Notes: generated from the sequence alone by a model not told the origin. A stretch of DNA of 64,000 bases from Jutongia hominis (GCF_014384965.1 NZ_JACRSW010000007.1:1-64000); one strand, 5' to 3'. Shown: positions 26,279-36,866, counted from the stretch's first letter. Translations and numbers: made by a program.

Positions 26279-26321
26279 AGTCCTCGTTTGACAGATAAGC
26301 TGTTGGGTAAGGGCTTTTTTT
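26279..26321 (+). terminator. Terminator after the tRNA-Lys pair
   Basis: A stem of about 16 bp using several G-U pairs (AGTCCT...GACAG with CTGTT...AGGGCT), followed by T7. Confidence 0.7.
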
Positions 26322-26327
26322 ATTTTA

Positions 26328-26352
26328 TATATACAAATGATGTTTGTATATA
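26328..26352. promoter_or_regulatory. Inverted repeat ahead of the NSS transporter gene
   Basis: TATATACAAA-TGATG-TTTGTATATA, a perfect 10-bp inverted repeat ending 25 bases before the start codon. Possible operator or leader hairpin. Confidence 0.45.
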
Positions 26353-26377
26353 AGAACAGGTAGAAATGGGGATTATT

Positions 26378-27757
26378 ATGAAGCAAAAGAAAACACATCA
26401 GAAAAGAAGCACATTTTCGGGAAAAATCGGATTTGTTTTATCCGCAGCAGGTGCTTCTGTCGGACTTGGAAACATCTGGAGGTTCCCTTATCTTGCTGCT
26501 AAATATGGCGGAGGAATCTTCTTATTGATTTATATCTTACTTGCATTAACTTTCGGTTATACAATGATCATTGCCGAAACATCCATCGGACGACTTACAA
26601 AGAAAAGCCCGGTCGGTGCTTTCCGCTTCTTTGGCAGCTCTCGCTGGCTTTCTTTTGGTGGCTGGATCAATGCAATCATTCCACTTTTGATCGTGCCATA
26701 TTATTCTGTGATCGGTGGCTGGGTGATCAAATATCTTGTCGAATATTTAATGGGGAAGGGCAAAATACTTGCTTCTGATCATTATTTTACTAATTTTATC
26801 AGCAATGGGTTTAGCACAGAGATTTGCTTTGCAATCTTTTCTCTTTGCACGCTGGCGATCATTTATGCCGGTGTACGAAACGGAATAGAACGCGTCTCTA
26901 AGATCATGATGCCGCTCCTGATCGTTTTATCTATTATCATTACCATTTATTCGGTGACACGTCCCGGTGCTTTAGCCGGTGTAAAATATTTTCTGATACC
27001 AAATCCGAAAAACTTTTCATGGATGACCGTTGTTGCCGCCATGGGACAAATGTTTTACTCTTTGTCGATCGCTATGGGTATTCTGATCACATTTGGTTCT
27101 TATATGAAAAAAGACGTATCGATTGAAGAGTCTACTACACATGTAGAATTCTTTGATACAGCGATCGCAATGATCGCAGGATTAATGATCATTCCTGCCG
27201 TCTTTGCTTTTTCAGGTGGAGATCCGAAAGCGTTACAAGCCGGACCTTCTCTTATGTTTATTACAATTCCTAAAATGTTTGACAGTATGGGACTAAGTAC
27301 CTTTGCCGGAATTTTATTCTTTATGCTTGTGCTTTTTGCCGCTTTAACAAGCTCGATCGCTTTGACGGAAAGTGCTGTCTCTACATTTGAAGATGAGCTT
27401 GGCTGGAGCCGCAAAAAATGTACTGTTTTAGTCGGCGTGATCATGCTGTGCCTTGGAACTCTTTCCTCTCTTGGCTATGGTCCACTGGCATTTGTAAAAC
27501 TGATCGGCATGGAGTTTCTGGATTTCTTTGATTTTGTTACAAACTCTGTTATGATGCCAATCGCTGCGATCACAACCTGTCTGCTTGTATCCAGAGTGAT
27601 TGGCATTCAAAAGATTGAAGACGAAGTCACTGCCGGGAACGGAACATTTCACCGCAAAAAAATCTTTTATTTTATGATCAAATACTTATGTCCGATCTTT
27701 GCTGCGATCATTTTGATCAGCTCCGTTGCGAATGCATTTGGCTGGATCTCCATTTAA
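26378..27757 (+). CDS. Sodium-dependent transporter, NSS/SNF family
   Basis: A 459-residue membrane protein with eleven or twelve predicted helices and the NSS signature GAAVGLGNIWRFPY-type sequence, here AGASVGLGNIWRFPYLAAKYGG. A second conserved segment is FFALTSSIALTES-like (LFAALTSSIALTESAVS). Bacterial members such as LeuT, TnaT and MhsT import amino acids with Na+. Prokaryotic NSS proteins of this length usually carry hydrophobic or aromatic amino acids, but substrate cannot be assigned. Start at 26378 (GGGG six bases upstream) is preferred to the ATG at 26366, which contains that site. Confidence 0.93.
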   Translation: MKQKKTHQKRSTFSGKIGFVLSAAGASVGLGNIWRFPYLAAKYGGGIFLLIYILLALTFGYTMIIAETSIGRLTKKSPVGAFRFFGSSRWLSFGGWINAIIPLLIVPYYSVIGGWVIKYLVEYLMGKGKILASDHYFTNFISNGFSTEICFAIFSLCTLAIIYAGVRNGIERVSKIMMPLLIVLSIIITIYSVTRPGALAGVKYFLIPNPKNFSWMTVVAAMGQMFYSLSIAMGILITFGSYMKKDVSIEESTTHVEFFDTAIAMIAGLMIIPAVFAFSGGDPKALQAGPSLMFITIPKMFDSMGLSTFAGILFFMLVLFAALTSSIALTESAVSTFEDELGWSRKKCTVLVGVIMLCLGTLSSLGYGPLAFVKLIGMEFLDFFDFVTNSVMMPIAAITTCLLVSRVIGIQKIEDEVTAGNGTFHRKKIFYFMIKYLCPIFAAIILISSVANAFGWISI

Positions 27758-27801
27758 ATCGCGGCCACCGGCTTAGCCGTTGCTTTGGTACTTTGCATTC
27801 T

Positions 27802-27831
27802 GCTGTTTCGATCATTTTTCTATTCCACAAG
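27802..27831 (-). repeat. Dispersed intergenic element, degenerate copy 5
   Basis: Plus-strand GCTGTTTCGATCATTTTTCTATTCCACAA abuts the terminator at 27832, in the same relative position as the better copies. Confidence 0.35.
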
Positions 27832-27875
27832 AAAGGCAACAGAATTTCTTAATCTTGAAAATCTGTTGCCTTTTT
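27832..27875. terminator. Bidirectional terminator between the NSS transporter and SDR genes
   Basis: AAAGGCAACAGA (27832-27843) with TCTGTTGCCTTTTT (27862-27875). Confidence 0.88.
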
Positions 27876-27904
27876 CATGGTCTCTTTCTATCCTTAATAT
27901 TTTA

Positions 27905-27978
27905 TCTTTAATGTTTCATTTTTATTTTCGATGTTTCACTTTCGATGTTTCCTTTTTTATTTTCGATGTTTCATTTTT
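27905..27978. repeat. Short AT-rich repeats overlapping the 3' end of the SDR gene
   Basis: TTTCGATGTTTC occurs three times and ATGTTTCATTTTT-like variants more often. The last copies encode the SDR C-terminus IAKMKHRK on the minus strand. Confidence 0.5.
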
Positions 27979-28721
27979 GCTATAAACCGAATTTTTATTT
28001 CTGACGGTATCCAGCGCACGATACGGTCTATAATCCCTGGCATGATCGTTCCTTCATTTTCCCAGAGCTTGACATAGGCAATTCTTGCAACTTTGTCAGG
28101 GTTCATTGCCCAGATCGGTGTTCTCGTACCGGTTTTTTCAAAGAATGCGGTTCTGGTGCTTCCCGGATATAACGTACACACCTGTACACCATATTCCTGT
28201 GCTTCGACACGAAGTGCACGGCTAAAGCTTGCTACATACGATTTACTGGCAAAATATGCCGCTGTATATGGCCCGGGCTGAAAAGCTCCTGTCGATGCCA
28301 CATTCAGGATCTTCCCTTCTTTTTGATGACTCATATCTTTCAAAAACAAGTGACACAGCTGCGTCAATGCTGTAATATTAACTGCGAGCATTTTTTCCTC
28401 CTGCTCTAATTTCAGATCTTTCTCACTGCCGACCAGGCCAAAACCTGCATTATTGACCAAAATGTTTACCATGTATTTCTTCTCTTTGATTTTTTGATAC
28501 AGTTTCCTTGCCGCATCCGGTTCACTCAGATCCTGGCAGATTGCTTCGACAGATACATGATATGCTTTTTGCAATGCTCTTTTTGTGATATTTAAACGTT
28601 GTTGATCCGATGCAGTTATGATCAGTGTATTTCCTCTTTGCGCAAAAACCTTTGCCATGGAAAGCCCGATCCCACTTGTTGCACCCGTGATCAAAACTAC
28701 ATAATCTCTTACATCTCTCAT
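27957..28721 (-). CDS. Short-chain dehydrogenase/reductase
   Basis: This 254-residue classical SDR has the nucleotide-binding glycine motif TGATSGIG, the NNAG strand motif (LVNNAGFG), catalytic Ser in NVASTGAF and YFASK for Tyr/Lys. An Asp/Ser pattern after strand 2 (ITASDQQR) leaves NAD versus NADP open. The closest named type is the DltE/YqjQ-like group of SDRs. The substrate is unknown. The start at 28721 with GGAG nine bases upstream is preferred over a TTG at 28736. Downstream repeats overlap its last codons. Confidence 0.88.
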   Translation of the reverse strand: MRDVRDYVVLITGATSGIGLSMAKVFAQRGNTLIITASDQQRLNITKRALQKAYHVSVEAICQDLSEPDAARKLYQKIKEKKYMVNILVNNAGFGLVGSEKDLKLEQEEKMLAVNITALTQLCHLFLKDMSHQKEGKILNVASTGAFQPGPYTAAYFASKSYVASFSRALRVEAQEYGVQVCTLYPGSTRTAFFEKTGTRTPIWAMNPDKVARIAYVKLWENEGTIMPGIIDRIVRWIPSEIKIRFIAKMKHRK

Positions 28722-29080
28722 ATTTTCGTACTCCAATTCCTACCTGATTTTCACCTTTTTATTAAATGTACGCTATATTTTCTGCTTTTGCAAGAACTCT
28801 TTTTTATTTTAAGAATGATGGTAAAAAATTCCTGCATTTTAGAATATAACGGAATGGTTCTTATCATTTCATTTTAACTTATCCCCAAAGCTTTCCGACA
28901 TTTTAGAATCTATAATATAATTTCTCGGCATTTTGTAAGACAATCCCTGACTTTTTATCATTTTCAAACCGTGTCGGAGGATTCTTCCTGTTTTAGATAC
29001 TGCGAATTGCATATTTCAGAAAATATGATAGACTGTTTTCATACAGAAGAGCAAAACCAGAAAAGAAAGGAACTGTACCG
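28722..29080. other. Intergenic region with three related AT-rich motifs
   Basis: GCATTTTAGAAT (28834), ACATTTTAGAAT (28898) and GGCATTTTGTAAG (28928) recur over about 100 bases. No gene, clear promoter or RNA is seen. Confidence 0.35.
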
Positions 29081-29314
29081 ATGATAAACCCAACTATGTT
29101 ATTTCGTATTAAAAATTCATGGAGCCGCTTTACGACATCCCATCCCAAATTTCCGATGTTTTTACAGGCAGCTTCCAAAAATAACGTTATTCAGGAAAAT
29201 ACAGTTTTAGAGATTAAAATTACAACACCGGAGGGCAAAAACTTATCTACAAATGTCAAACTGACAAATGATGATCTCGCACTTTTTAACGATCTGAAAG
29301 AAATGGCACGCTAG
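29081..29314 (+). CDS. Small protein of unknown function (77 aa)
   Basis: 77 residues, starting MINPTMLFRIKNSWSRF and ending in an acidic, regular segment (EIKITTPEGKNLSTNVKLTNDDLALFNDLKEMA). A GAAAGGA site lies nine bases upstream. The sequence reads like a compact alpha/beta cytoplasmic protein. No membrane span, cysteine or known motif. Family not recognised. It precedes two further small ORFs and an HAD hydrolase on the same strand. Confidence 0.65.
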   Translation: MINPTMLFRIKNSWSRFTTSHPKFPMFLQAASKNNVIQENTVLEIKITTPEGKNLSTNVKLTNDDLALFNDLKEMAR

Positions 29315-29332
29315 AAGATATCGGAGAATAGC

Positions 29333-29437
29333 ATGCCAAACACATTTATTTCTTTCTATGGCAAAAAGGAAATGTACAATACAGACATTTTGCGAGCAGG
29401 ATCCGGCACATTTATCCGATCATTTTCATATCATTAA
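29333..29437 (+). CDS. Very small ORF (34 aa)
   Basis: ATG preceded by GGAG at six bases. Encodes 34 residues from MPNTFISFYGKKEMYN to FIRSFSYH. It begins 18 bases after the 77-residue gene. Plausible but unproven; the ribosome site is the main support. Confidence 0.35.
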   Translation: MPNTFISFYGKKEMYNTDILRAGSGTFIRSFSYH

Positions 29438-29523
29438 TATAAGAAGTTTAATATAGAGGATGCAACTGCAAACGGAACCGGCTTTTTGCTTTTCCTGACA
29501 GTTTGCACGAAAAAGGAGCCATC

Positions 29524-29682
29524 ATGTCATTCAAACACAAGCTTGCGAATCATTTTCAATGTAATAGTGCCTTAAACAAAAAAGCAATCTGTCTGAAGCG
29601 TTCGTGGGATGAAGTTTCCCGCATTCTTGACCATGCCTGCCGGAAAAAATGCGACTGTGATCGCCCTAAACACAAAAAATAA
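29524..29682 (+). CDS. Small Cys/Lys-rich protein (52 aa)
   Basis: AAGGAG precedes the ATG. The 52 residues start MSFKHKLANHFQC and end CRKKCDCDRPKHKK. The C-terminal C-x3-C-x-C cluster with His residues could bind metal or iron-sulfur, which is inference only. It ends 21 bases before the HAD hydrolase, suggesting co-transcription. Confidence 0.55.
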   Translation: MSFKHKLANHFQCNSALNKKAICLKRSWDEVSRILDHACRKKCDCDRPKHKK

Positions 29683-29703
29683 GCAAAGAAGAAAGGACAC
29701 TCT

Positions 29704-30462
29704 ATGTTTTTTCCAAAATTAATCGTCACCGATTTAGACGGAACAGCATTAAAAAATGATAAAACTATATCCGATCGTACCATACAGGCATTTTCCCGTT
29801 GCGAACAAATGGGCATCCCGGTAGCGATTGCGACTGCACGCTACATTTACGGTGCCAGACCTTATGCCGAAGCGTTGCATGCAAGGTATCAGATCCTTAC
29901 AGATGGTACTTTGATCTATGAACATGAAAAATGCATTTATTCAAACTGTATGGATCTGCACACTACACGGGCTTTGGTTCGGCTGCTCTGTGAGCACAAA
30001 CTGACAACACATATTGCAATCCCAACCGAACACGGTTTATACCGTTATCCAAAAGATCCATCGGTCACACATGATTATATTCTCTTTTCACCGGAGGAAC
30101 CTTTCCCTTATCCGGCAAATAAAATGGTAGTGGAGATCCCGACAGAAGGCATCGCCAAAGAAATTGCCGAAAAATGTGGCTGTGCACAGCTTCGTTATCG
30201 TGGCGAAGACCGCTATACTTTTTTTGATCATAGTGCAAGCAAGCTTTCTGCTATCCGTTTTCTGACACAAAAGCTTCATATTACTCTAGAGGATGTCCTT
30301 GTCTTTGGAGATGATTTAAACGATATGGAAATGATCACACATTGCGGTTGCGGTGTTGCCATGAAGAACGCACTTCCACAGGTACAGGCTGCCGCCAATG
30401 CAACAACTTTATCAAACGAAGAAGATGGTGTCGCTGTATATCTTAATACACTCTTATCATGA
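29704..30462 (+). CDS. Cof-type HAD-IIB family hydrolase
   Basis: A 252-residue HAD phosphatase of the Cof/YbiV type with a C2 cap. Motif I is VTDLDGTALKND at residues 8-19, motif III Lys lies in SKLSAIRFL near 180, and motif IV is FGDDLNDMEMI near 201, followed by GVAMKNALP. Such enzymes dephosphorylate sugar phosphates or cofactors. Specificity is not readable. AAGAAAGGA lies a few bases before the start. Preceded by the 52-residue gene and followed by a shared terminator. Confidence 0.88.
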   Translation: MFFPKLIVTDLDGTALKNDKTISDRTIQAFSRCEQMGIPVAIATARYIYGARPYAEALHARYQILTDGTLIYEHEKCIYSNCMDLHTTRALVRLLCEHKLTTHIAIPTEHGLYRYPKDPSVTHDYILFSPEEPFPYPANKMVVEIPTEGIAKEIAEKCGCAQLRYRGEDRYTFFDHSASKLSAIRFLTQKLHITLEDVLVFGDDLNDMEMITHCGCGVAMKNALPQVQAAANATTLSNEEDGVAVYLNTLLS

Positions 30463-30597
30463 AATTTACTAAGAACTCACAAATCCACTCTTACAGAATT
30501 TCTCTTTCTGCTTCGCAGAATAATTTGTTCGTTAATTCGCACTGAAAAGCAAATGCCAGCTTTGCTTTTCTTTTAGACTCATTATATTACGCCACAC

Positions 30598-30649
30598 AAA
30601 AAAACTGTGCCGGATTACATATCAATAGATAATATCCGACACAGTTTTT
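30598..30649. terminator. Bidirectional terminator
   Basis: AAAACTGTGCCGGAT (30601-30615) with ATCCGACACAGTTTTT (30634-30649). A and T runs on both sides. Confidence 0.88.
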
Positions 30650-30747
30650 ACCAGAACCATATTTCCCTGCTCTAATATCTTCTTATTGAAAATTTTTCTA
30701 TAAGAGCATTCTTTCATTCTTCTAACCAAGAGAGTTTGTTTCTCTGA

Positions 30748-30910
30748 TGTTTCTTTTCTCTCACTGCATAAGAGTTTTCGTCTCTTTGATGTTTCTTTTC
30801 TCTCACTGCATAAGAGTTTTCGTCTCTTTGATGTTTCTTTTCTCTCGCTGCATAAGAGTTTTCGTCTCTTTGATGTTTCTTTTCTCTCGCTGCATAAGAG
30901 TTTTTATCTC
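30748..30910. repeat. 42-bp tandem repeat, about 3.8 copies
   Basis: The unit starts GATGTTTCTTTTCTCTCACT and continues GCATAAGAGTTTTCGTCTCTTT. Units two to four differ by one or a few bases, and the last decays into the 3' end of eno. An open frame through it is only a by-product of the repeat. Confidence 0.85.
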
Positions 30911-30924
30911 CTTGCTATTTCTCA

Positions 30925-32756
<1,832 letters not shown>

Positions 32757-33494
32757 ATGTTAAAACTAAAAGCAGCAATTTGCGATGATGACACAAAGCA
32801 CACTCAGGATATTGCATCCAAACTGGAACAGTATGATGTAGTACATGATGCCAATATCTCTTATCAGGCTTTTGATAAACCAACAGAACTATTGCATTTA
32901 TATAAAACCGGAGAACGTTTTGATATATTATTTCTGGATATAGAAATGGAAGCGATCAATGGTCTGACACTTGCAGAAAAAATCAAAGAAATGGATCGAC
33001 ATGCAATCATTATTTTTATCAGTTTTTATCCTTCTTATATGCAGGCAAGTTTTCGAACGCATCCATTTTATTATCTTGTAAAACCGGTATCTATGGAGAA
33101 TTTCACCTATGTGATGGATGATGTGATCCACTCGATCAACTCAGATCATCGTTTCATGACGATCCTGCATACAGATACTCACGAAGAAACAATCAATGTA
33201 AAGGACATTTATTTTATAGAAATTGCAGACAGCAAACGGCAGCTTTTATCATTTCATTTTTCGGATCATATAGCCGAAAGCCGCGGAACCTTAAACGACT
33301 GGGCAGATAAGCTGTCCGAATATGGTTTCTTCCTTTGCCGGAGAAATACTTTAGTCAATCTTGCACATATTCATTATTTTAAAAACGGGACACTTGTACT
33401 GGATAACGGAGAACAGATTTCTTTAAGCCGCAATAAAGAACGGGAGATCAAAGAACTATATACAAAGAATGTTTTTCGATTGAAAGAACTGTAG
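32757..33494 (+). CDS. LytTR-family response regulator (REC-LytTR), orphan
   Basis: A 245-residue regulator. The receiver domain (1-125) has the acidic pocket CDDD, the phospho-acceptor Asp in ILFLDIEME and Lys in YLVKPVS. The LytTR DNA-binding domain (about 145-240) has VKDIYFIEIADSKRQLLSFH, FFLCRRNTLVNLAHI and ISLSRNKEREI. Such regulators (AgrA, LytR type) respond to peptide or membrane signals through a partner histidine kinase, but none is encoded here. ATG at 32757 with AAAGGAG six bases upstream is clearly better than the frame from 32709. Confidence 0.92.
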   Translation: MLKLKAAICDDDTKHTQDIASKLEQYDVVHDANISYQAFDKPTELLHLYKTGERFDILFLDIEMEAINGLTLAEKIKEMDRHAIIIFISFYPSYMQASFRTHPFYYLVKPVSMENFTYVMDDVIHSINSDHRFMTILHTDTHEETINVKDIYFIEIADSKRQLLSFHFSDHIAESRGTLNDWADKLSEYGFFLCRRNTLVNLAHIHYFKNGTLVLDNGEQISLSRNKEREIKELYTKNVFRLKEL

Positions 33495-33500
33495 ATAAAA

Positions 33501-33592
33501 AGTGCAAAGCCGGCGCTTTGCACTGCAAGAATTGCTATTGCAATTCTTGTTGATCACCTCTACTATACGAGCAGTTTCCTATTTCATTAAAA
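33501..33592 (-). repeat. Dispersed intergenic element, copy 6 (best preserved)
   Basis: Plus-strand order: hairpin AGTGCAAAGCCGGCGCTTTGCAC, hairpin AAGAATTGCTATTGCAATTCTT, GTTGATCACCT, then CTACTATACGAGCAGTTTCC and TATTTCATTAA. Directly followed by copy 7 in the same orientation. Confidence 0.85.
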
Positions 33593-33708
33593 AGTGCAAA
33601 GCCGGCGCGTTGTCAAAAGTTTAATGGAACATTAAACTTTGCAAGAATTGCTATTGCAATTCTTGTTGATCACCTCTACTATACGAGCAGTTTCCTATTC
33701 CATAAAAA
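33593..33708 (-). repeat. Dispersed intergenic element, copy 7 (tandem, with extra hairpin)
   Basis: Repeats copy 6 but has an inserted perfect palindrome AAGTTTAATG-GAA-CATTAAACTT (33618-33640) in the first hairpin. The core CTACTATACGAGCAGTTTCC and TATTCCATAA abuts the rplL terminator. Confidence 0.85.
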
Positions 33709-33736
33709 ACAGAGGCGTTGCAAAAGCAACGCCTCT
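33704..33736 (-). terminator. Terminator of the rplJ-rplL operon
   Basis: AGAGGCGTTGC-AAAA-GCAACGCCTCT, perfect 11-bp stem. On the minus strand it is followed by G and T6. Confidence 0.92.
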
Positions 33737-33764
33737 TCCGATTTCAATCATAAACAAATTTGAA

Positions 33765-34130
33765 TTATTTAAGAGTAACCTTAGCACCCTCAGCTTCAAG
33801 CTTAGTCTTGATGTCTTCAGCTTCATCCTTAGAAGCACCCTCTTTAACAACCTTAGGAGCACCATCAACAACTTCTTTAGCTTCCTTAAGACCTAAACCG
33901 GTTACTTCACGAACAACCTTGATAACCTTAACCTTGTTTGGTCCAACTTCTGTAAGTTCTACATCGAACTCATCCTTTTCAGCTCCGCCTTCAGCACCTG
34001 CTGCACCTGCTGCTACAACAACACCTGCTGCTGCAGAAACGCCGAATTCTTCCTCACAAGCCTTTACTAAATCGTTTAATTCTAATACTGTCATGCCTTT
34101 GATAGCATCAATAAATTCCTGAGTAGTCAT
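33765..34130 (-). CDS. rplL: 50S ribosomal protein L7/L12
   Basis: A 121-residue acidic stalk protein that recruits translation factors to the ribosome. The N-terminal dimerisation helices (1-35, [19 protein letters not shown]) lead to an Ala/Gly-rich hinge (about 36-55). The globular C-terminal domain has [27 protein letters not shown]. Follows rplJ in the usual order and ends before a strong terminator. Confidence 0.98.
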   Translation of the reverse strand: MTTQEFIDAIKGMTVLELNDLVKACEEEFGVSAAAGVVVAAGAAGAEGGAEKDEFDVELTEVGPNKVKVIKVVREVTGLGLKEAKEVVDGAPKVVKEGASKDEAEDIKTKLEAEGAKVTLK

Positions 34131-34239
34131 TATTATTTACCTCCATAATTTTTGATAGTAATGCGACCGCCTTATGCGTGTCGTAGTTTCTTTTTTCGTT
34201 CGTTTTCAGTCCGAACAGACTGTAAGAGTCTGCAACTTA

Positions 34240-34740
34240 TTAAGCCTCTGCAGCACCTTCACCTTTCTCAGCGATCTGGTTAAGAACACGAGCCATATTT
34301 GTAATAGGTGACTGTAAAGAACCAAGTAACTTGGAAATAAGTTCTTCTCTTGAAGGAATGCTTGCAAGTGCTTTAACACCATCAACATCGTAGAATGCAC
34401 CTTCTACTACAGCACCCTTGAATTCAAGAGCCTCTGCTTCTTTTGCTACATTGTTAAGAACTCTGATAGGAGCTGTAGCATCTTCCTTAGAAATTGCGAT
34501 AGCAGATGGTCCATCTAATAAATCATCTAACTGTGCGAAATCAGTACCTTCAAAAGCACGTTTCATCAATGTGTTTTTGTATACTTTGTACTCGCATCCT
34601 GCCTCTCTAAGTCCTTTACGAAGCTTTGTGTCCTGCTCAACTGTAAGTCCGCGATAGTCAACTAATACAACTGTAGCAGCACCTTCAACCTTAGCCTTAA
34701 TCTCGTCAACGATAGGCTGTTTTAATTCAACTTTTGCCAT
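34240..34740 (-). CDS. rplJ: 50S ribosomal protein L10
   Basis: A 166-residue base of the L7/L12 stalk. It starts MAKVELKQPIVDEIK and includes VVLVDYRGLTVEQDTKLRK, YKVYKNTLMKRA and PSAIAIS. The C-terminal helix binds L7/L12 dimers. ATG at 34740 with AAAGGAG nine bases upstream fits the family start, so the longer frame from 34815 is rejected. Controlled by the L10 leader upstream. rplK-rplA are not in front of it here, since an ABC transporter lies there instead. Confidence 0.98.
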   Translation of the reverse strand: MAKVELKQPIVDEIKAKVEGAATVVLVDYRGLTVEQDTKLRKGLREAGCEYKVYKNTLMKRAFEGTDFAQLDDLLDGPSAIAISKEDATAPIRVLNNVAKEAEALEFKGAVVEGAFYDVDGVKALASIPSREELISKLLGSLQSPITNMARVLNQIAEKGEGAAEA

Positions 34741-34833
34741 GAGTGAAATCTCCTTTCTTGGGCAAGCCCATATTATCACTGCACGCAAGACTGACTCAAA
34801 ATAAAAATGCAACATTGCTTTTTATTTCATATA

Positions 34834-34977
34834 AAAAACCTCTCCGTCCACAGACAGAGAGGTGAAGTTTCATAAATAATCTTTTCATGATCACATCTTC
34901 CTCGGTAGGCGATTGTTCTTACGTCGGTTAACCGACACCTACTGTCTACGGCAGTGTGCTTTGCTTTTCGCAAAACC
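34834..34977 (-). promoter_or_regulatory. Ribosomal protein L10 leader RNA
   Basis: Between the promoter at 34984-35012 and rplJ. It contains the folded GGTGTCGGTTAACCGACG hairpin, a GTAGGTG/CGCCTAC stem and a final attenuator hairpin CCTCTCTGTC-TGTG-GACGGAGAGG with T6 (34834-34861). This matches the L10-leader class in which L10(L12)4 binding favours termination. Confidence 0.85.
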
Positions 34978-34983
34978 TAATAT

Positions 34984-35012
34984 AGGATATCACACTCTGC
35001 CGTACGTGTCAA
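34984..35012 (-). promoter_or_regulatory. Promoter of the rplJ-rplL operon
   Basis: TTGACA (35012-35007), 17-bp spacer, TATCCT (34989-34984) on the minus strand. Confidence 0.8.
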
Positions 35013-35093
35013 GCATTTTTATGCTATTTCAGCATATTTTTTGTCAAATTTTTGTTTCCATTTTTATGCCTTACTTTTTCCATTCACTATTTC

Positions 35094-36866
35094 TTATCCC
35101 ATCTCATTATAATGTGCATAGATGCCATTGAGTGCCATCAATTCTTCATGTGTTCCCCGTTCCGCAATTCCGGTATCTGCAACGACCAAAATCTCATCTG
35201 CGTTACGGATCGTTGATAAACGATGGGCAATTGTGATCGTTGTTCTGTTCTTTGCTAACTCTTCTAAGCTGTGCTGGATCCAGCGTTCACTCTCATTATC
35301 CAATGCACTGGTTGCTTCATCTAAGATCAGGATAGGCGGATTTTTCAAAAAAACACGGGCAATAGAAATTCTTTGCTTTTGTCCTCCTGACAGACGTGTT
35401 CCCCTCTCTCCTACATAGCTGTCATAACCATCCGGCAGCGACAAAATAAAATCATGAATATTTGCTTTCTTCGCCGCATCCACAATTTCTTCCATAGAAG
35501 CATCCGGCTTTCCATATGCTATATTTTCCTTGATAGAACCGCAAAAAAGATAAACATCCTGCTGCACCAGACCAATCCGGTTACGCAGACTTTCCAATGT
35601 CAGACTGCGGATATCTCTTCCATCGATCAGGATTCTTCCGCCTGTGACATCATAAAAACGCGGAAGCAAGGAACAGATCGTTGTCTTACCACTGCCGGAA
35701 GGTCCTACCAGAGCAACTGACTTACCGGCTTCGATGCGAAAAGATACATCCGATAATACCAGCATATCGTCATCACTGTAATGAAAAGATACATTTTCGT
35801 AATCTACCGTTCCCTGTACCTGCTCTAATGGCTTTGCATCTTTTTGGTCCACAATGTCCGGCTCTGTCTCAACAACTGCCAGAAAACGCCGAAATCCCGA
35901 CAGCCCTTTTTGCATCATTTCCGTTAATTCCACCAGTATCTGGATCGGACTGATAAAGATACCGATATAAAGTGCATACATTGCAAGATCCGCTACTTCC
36001 ATCTGCCCTTTTGCGATCAAAAAGCCACCAAAAACCAATGTGACAAGATACATTAATCCCTGAAAGAACAAATTTCCGCTCATAAAAGTACCCATACAAT
36101 GATAGTTAGCATCTTTAGAAACTAAGAAGTTATGGTTGCTGTGCTTAAATTTTTTGCGTTCGATCTCTTCATTTGCAAAAGACTGTACCACACGAATTCC
36201 GGCTAATGTATCCTGTAAACTTGAGTTAATGTCCCCAATCTTTTGGCGGTTGTCCAAAAAGGTCGCTTGCATTTTACGATTCTGTCCGTAAGAAAAAAGG
36301 ATCATAAAAAATACGAGCACCAGAAGCGGGACAGCCAGTTTCCAGTTGATCATAAACAGGAACACAAACGATCCGATAATTTTGATCAGAGAAATGAAAA
36401 GATTTTCCGGGCCATGATGTGCCATTTCGGAAATATCAAAAAGATCGGACACCAGCTTACTCATCATCTGACCGGAATTGTTCTGATCGTAGTAAGAAAA
36501 AGATAACTTTTCGTAATGATCAAAAAGCTGCTGCCTCATATCGCGTTCCATATTAGCACCCATCATATGTCCCTGATAGCTGACATAATATTTGCAAAGC
36601 CCCTGAATAATGTACATCACAAGCATGGCAAGACCGATTGGAAGCAACGCCTTCAATATGACAGAAGAACTTCCGGCAAATATTGTTTTTGTCATAATAC
36701 GTAGGATCTGCGGATAGGCAAGATCGATCAGACTGATCACTGCCGCACAGATCAGATCCAGAAAAAATACGACTTTATATGGTGAATAATACGGTATAAA
36801 CTTCTTTAATATATGCACTTTCTTTCCCTCTTTTTTTCGTTTTTCTTTTTCAGGCAGCAAAACCAT
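35094..36866 (-). CDS. ABC transporter, fused permease and ATP-binding protein
   Basis: A 590-residue half-transporter of the MsbA/BmrA export type. Six predicted helices (about 40-330) are followed by an ATPase domain with Walker A GPSGSGKTT near 385, Q-loop VQQDVYLF, signature LSGGQKQRISIARVFL, Walker B LILDEATSALD and the switch His in IAHRLSTI. It would work as a homodimer, since no partner gene is adjacent. Substrate unknown. Two starts are possible. ATG at 36866 has AGGA five bases upstream. GTG at 36818 has AGAGG eight bases upstream and gives an N-terminus closer to family norms. Confidence 0.93.
   Translation of the reverse strand: MVLLPEKEKRKKEGKKVHILKKFIPYYSPYKVVFFLDLICAAVISLIDLAYPQILRIMTKTIFAGSSSVILKALLPIGLAMLVMYIIQGLCKYYVSYQGHMMGANMERDMRQQLFDHYEKLSFSYYDQNNSGQMMSKLVSDLFDISEMAHHGPENLFISLIKIIGSFVFLFMINWKLAVPLLVLVFFMILFSYGQNRKMQATFLDNRQKIGDINSSLQDTLAGIRVVQSFANEEIERKKFKHSNHNFLVSKDANYHCMGTFMSGNLFFQGLMYLVTLVFGGFLIAKGQMEVADLAMYALYIGIFISPIQILVELTEMMQKGLSGFRRFLAVVETEPDIVDQKDAKPLEQVQGTVDYENVSFHYSDDDMLVLSDVSFRIEAGKSVALVGPSGSGKTTICSLLPRFYDVTGGRILIDGRDIRSLTLESLRNRIGLVQQDVYLFCGSIKENIAYGKPDASMEEIVDAAKKANIHDFILSLPDGYDSYVGERGTRLSGGQKQRISIARVFLKNPPILILDEATSALDNESERWIQHSLEELAKNRTTITIAHRLSTIRNADEILVVADTGIAERGTHEELMALNGIYAHYNEMG

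Larger units (their letters stand above)
30463..30924. other. Convergent intergenic region with hairpins and a tandem repeat
   Basis: Holds an AAAAGCAAATGCCAGCTTTGCTTTT hairpin (about 30545-30570) related to the hairpin of the dispersed element, a bidirectional terminator (30598-30649) and a 42-bp tandem repeat (30748-30910). Confidence 0.6.
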
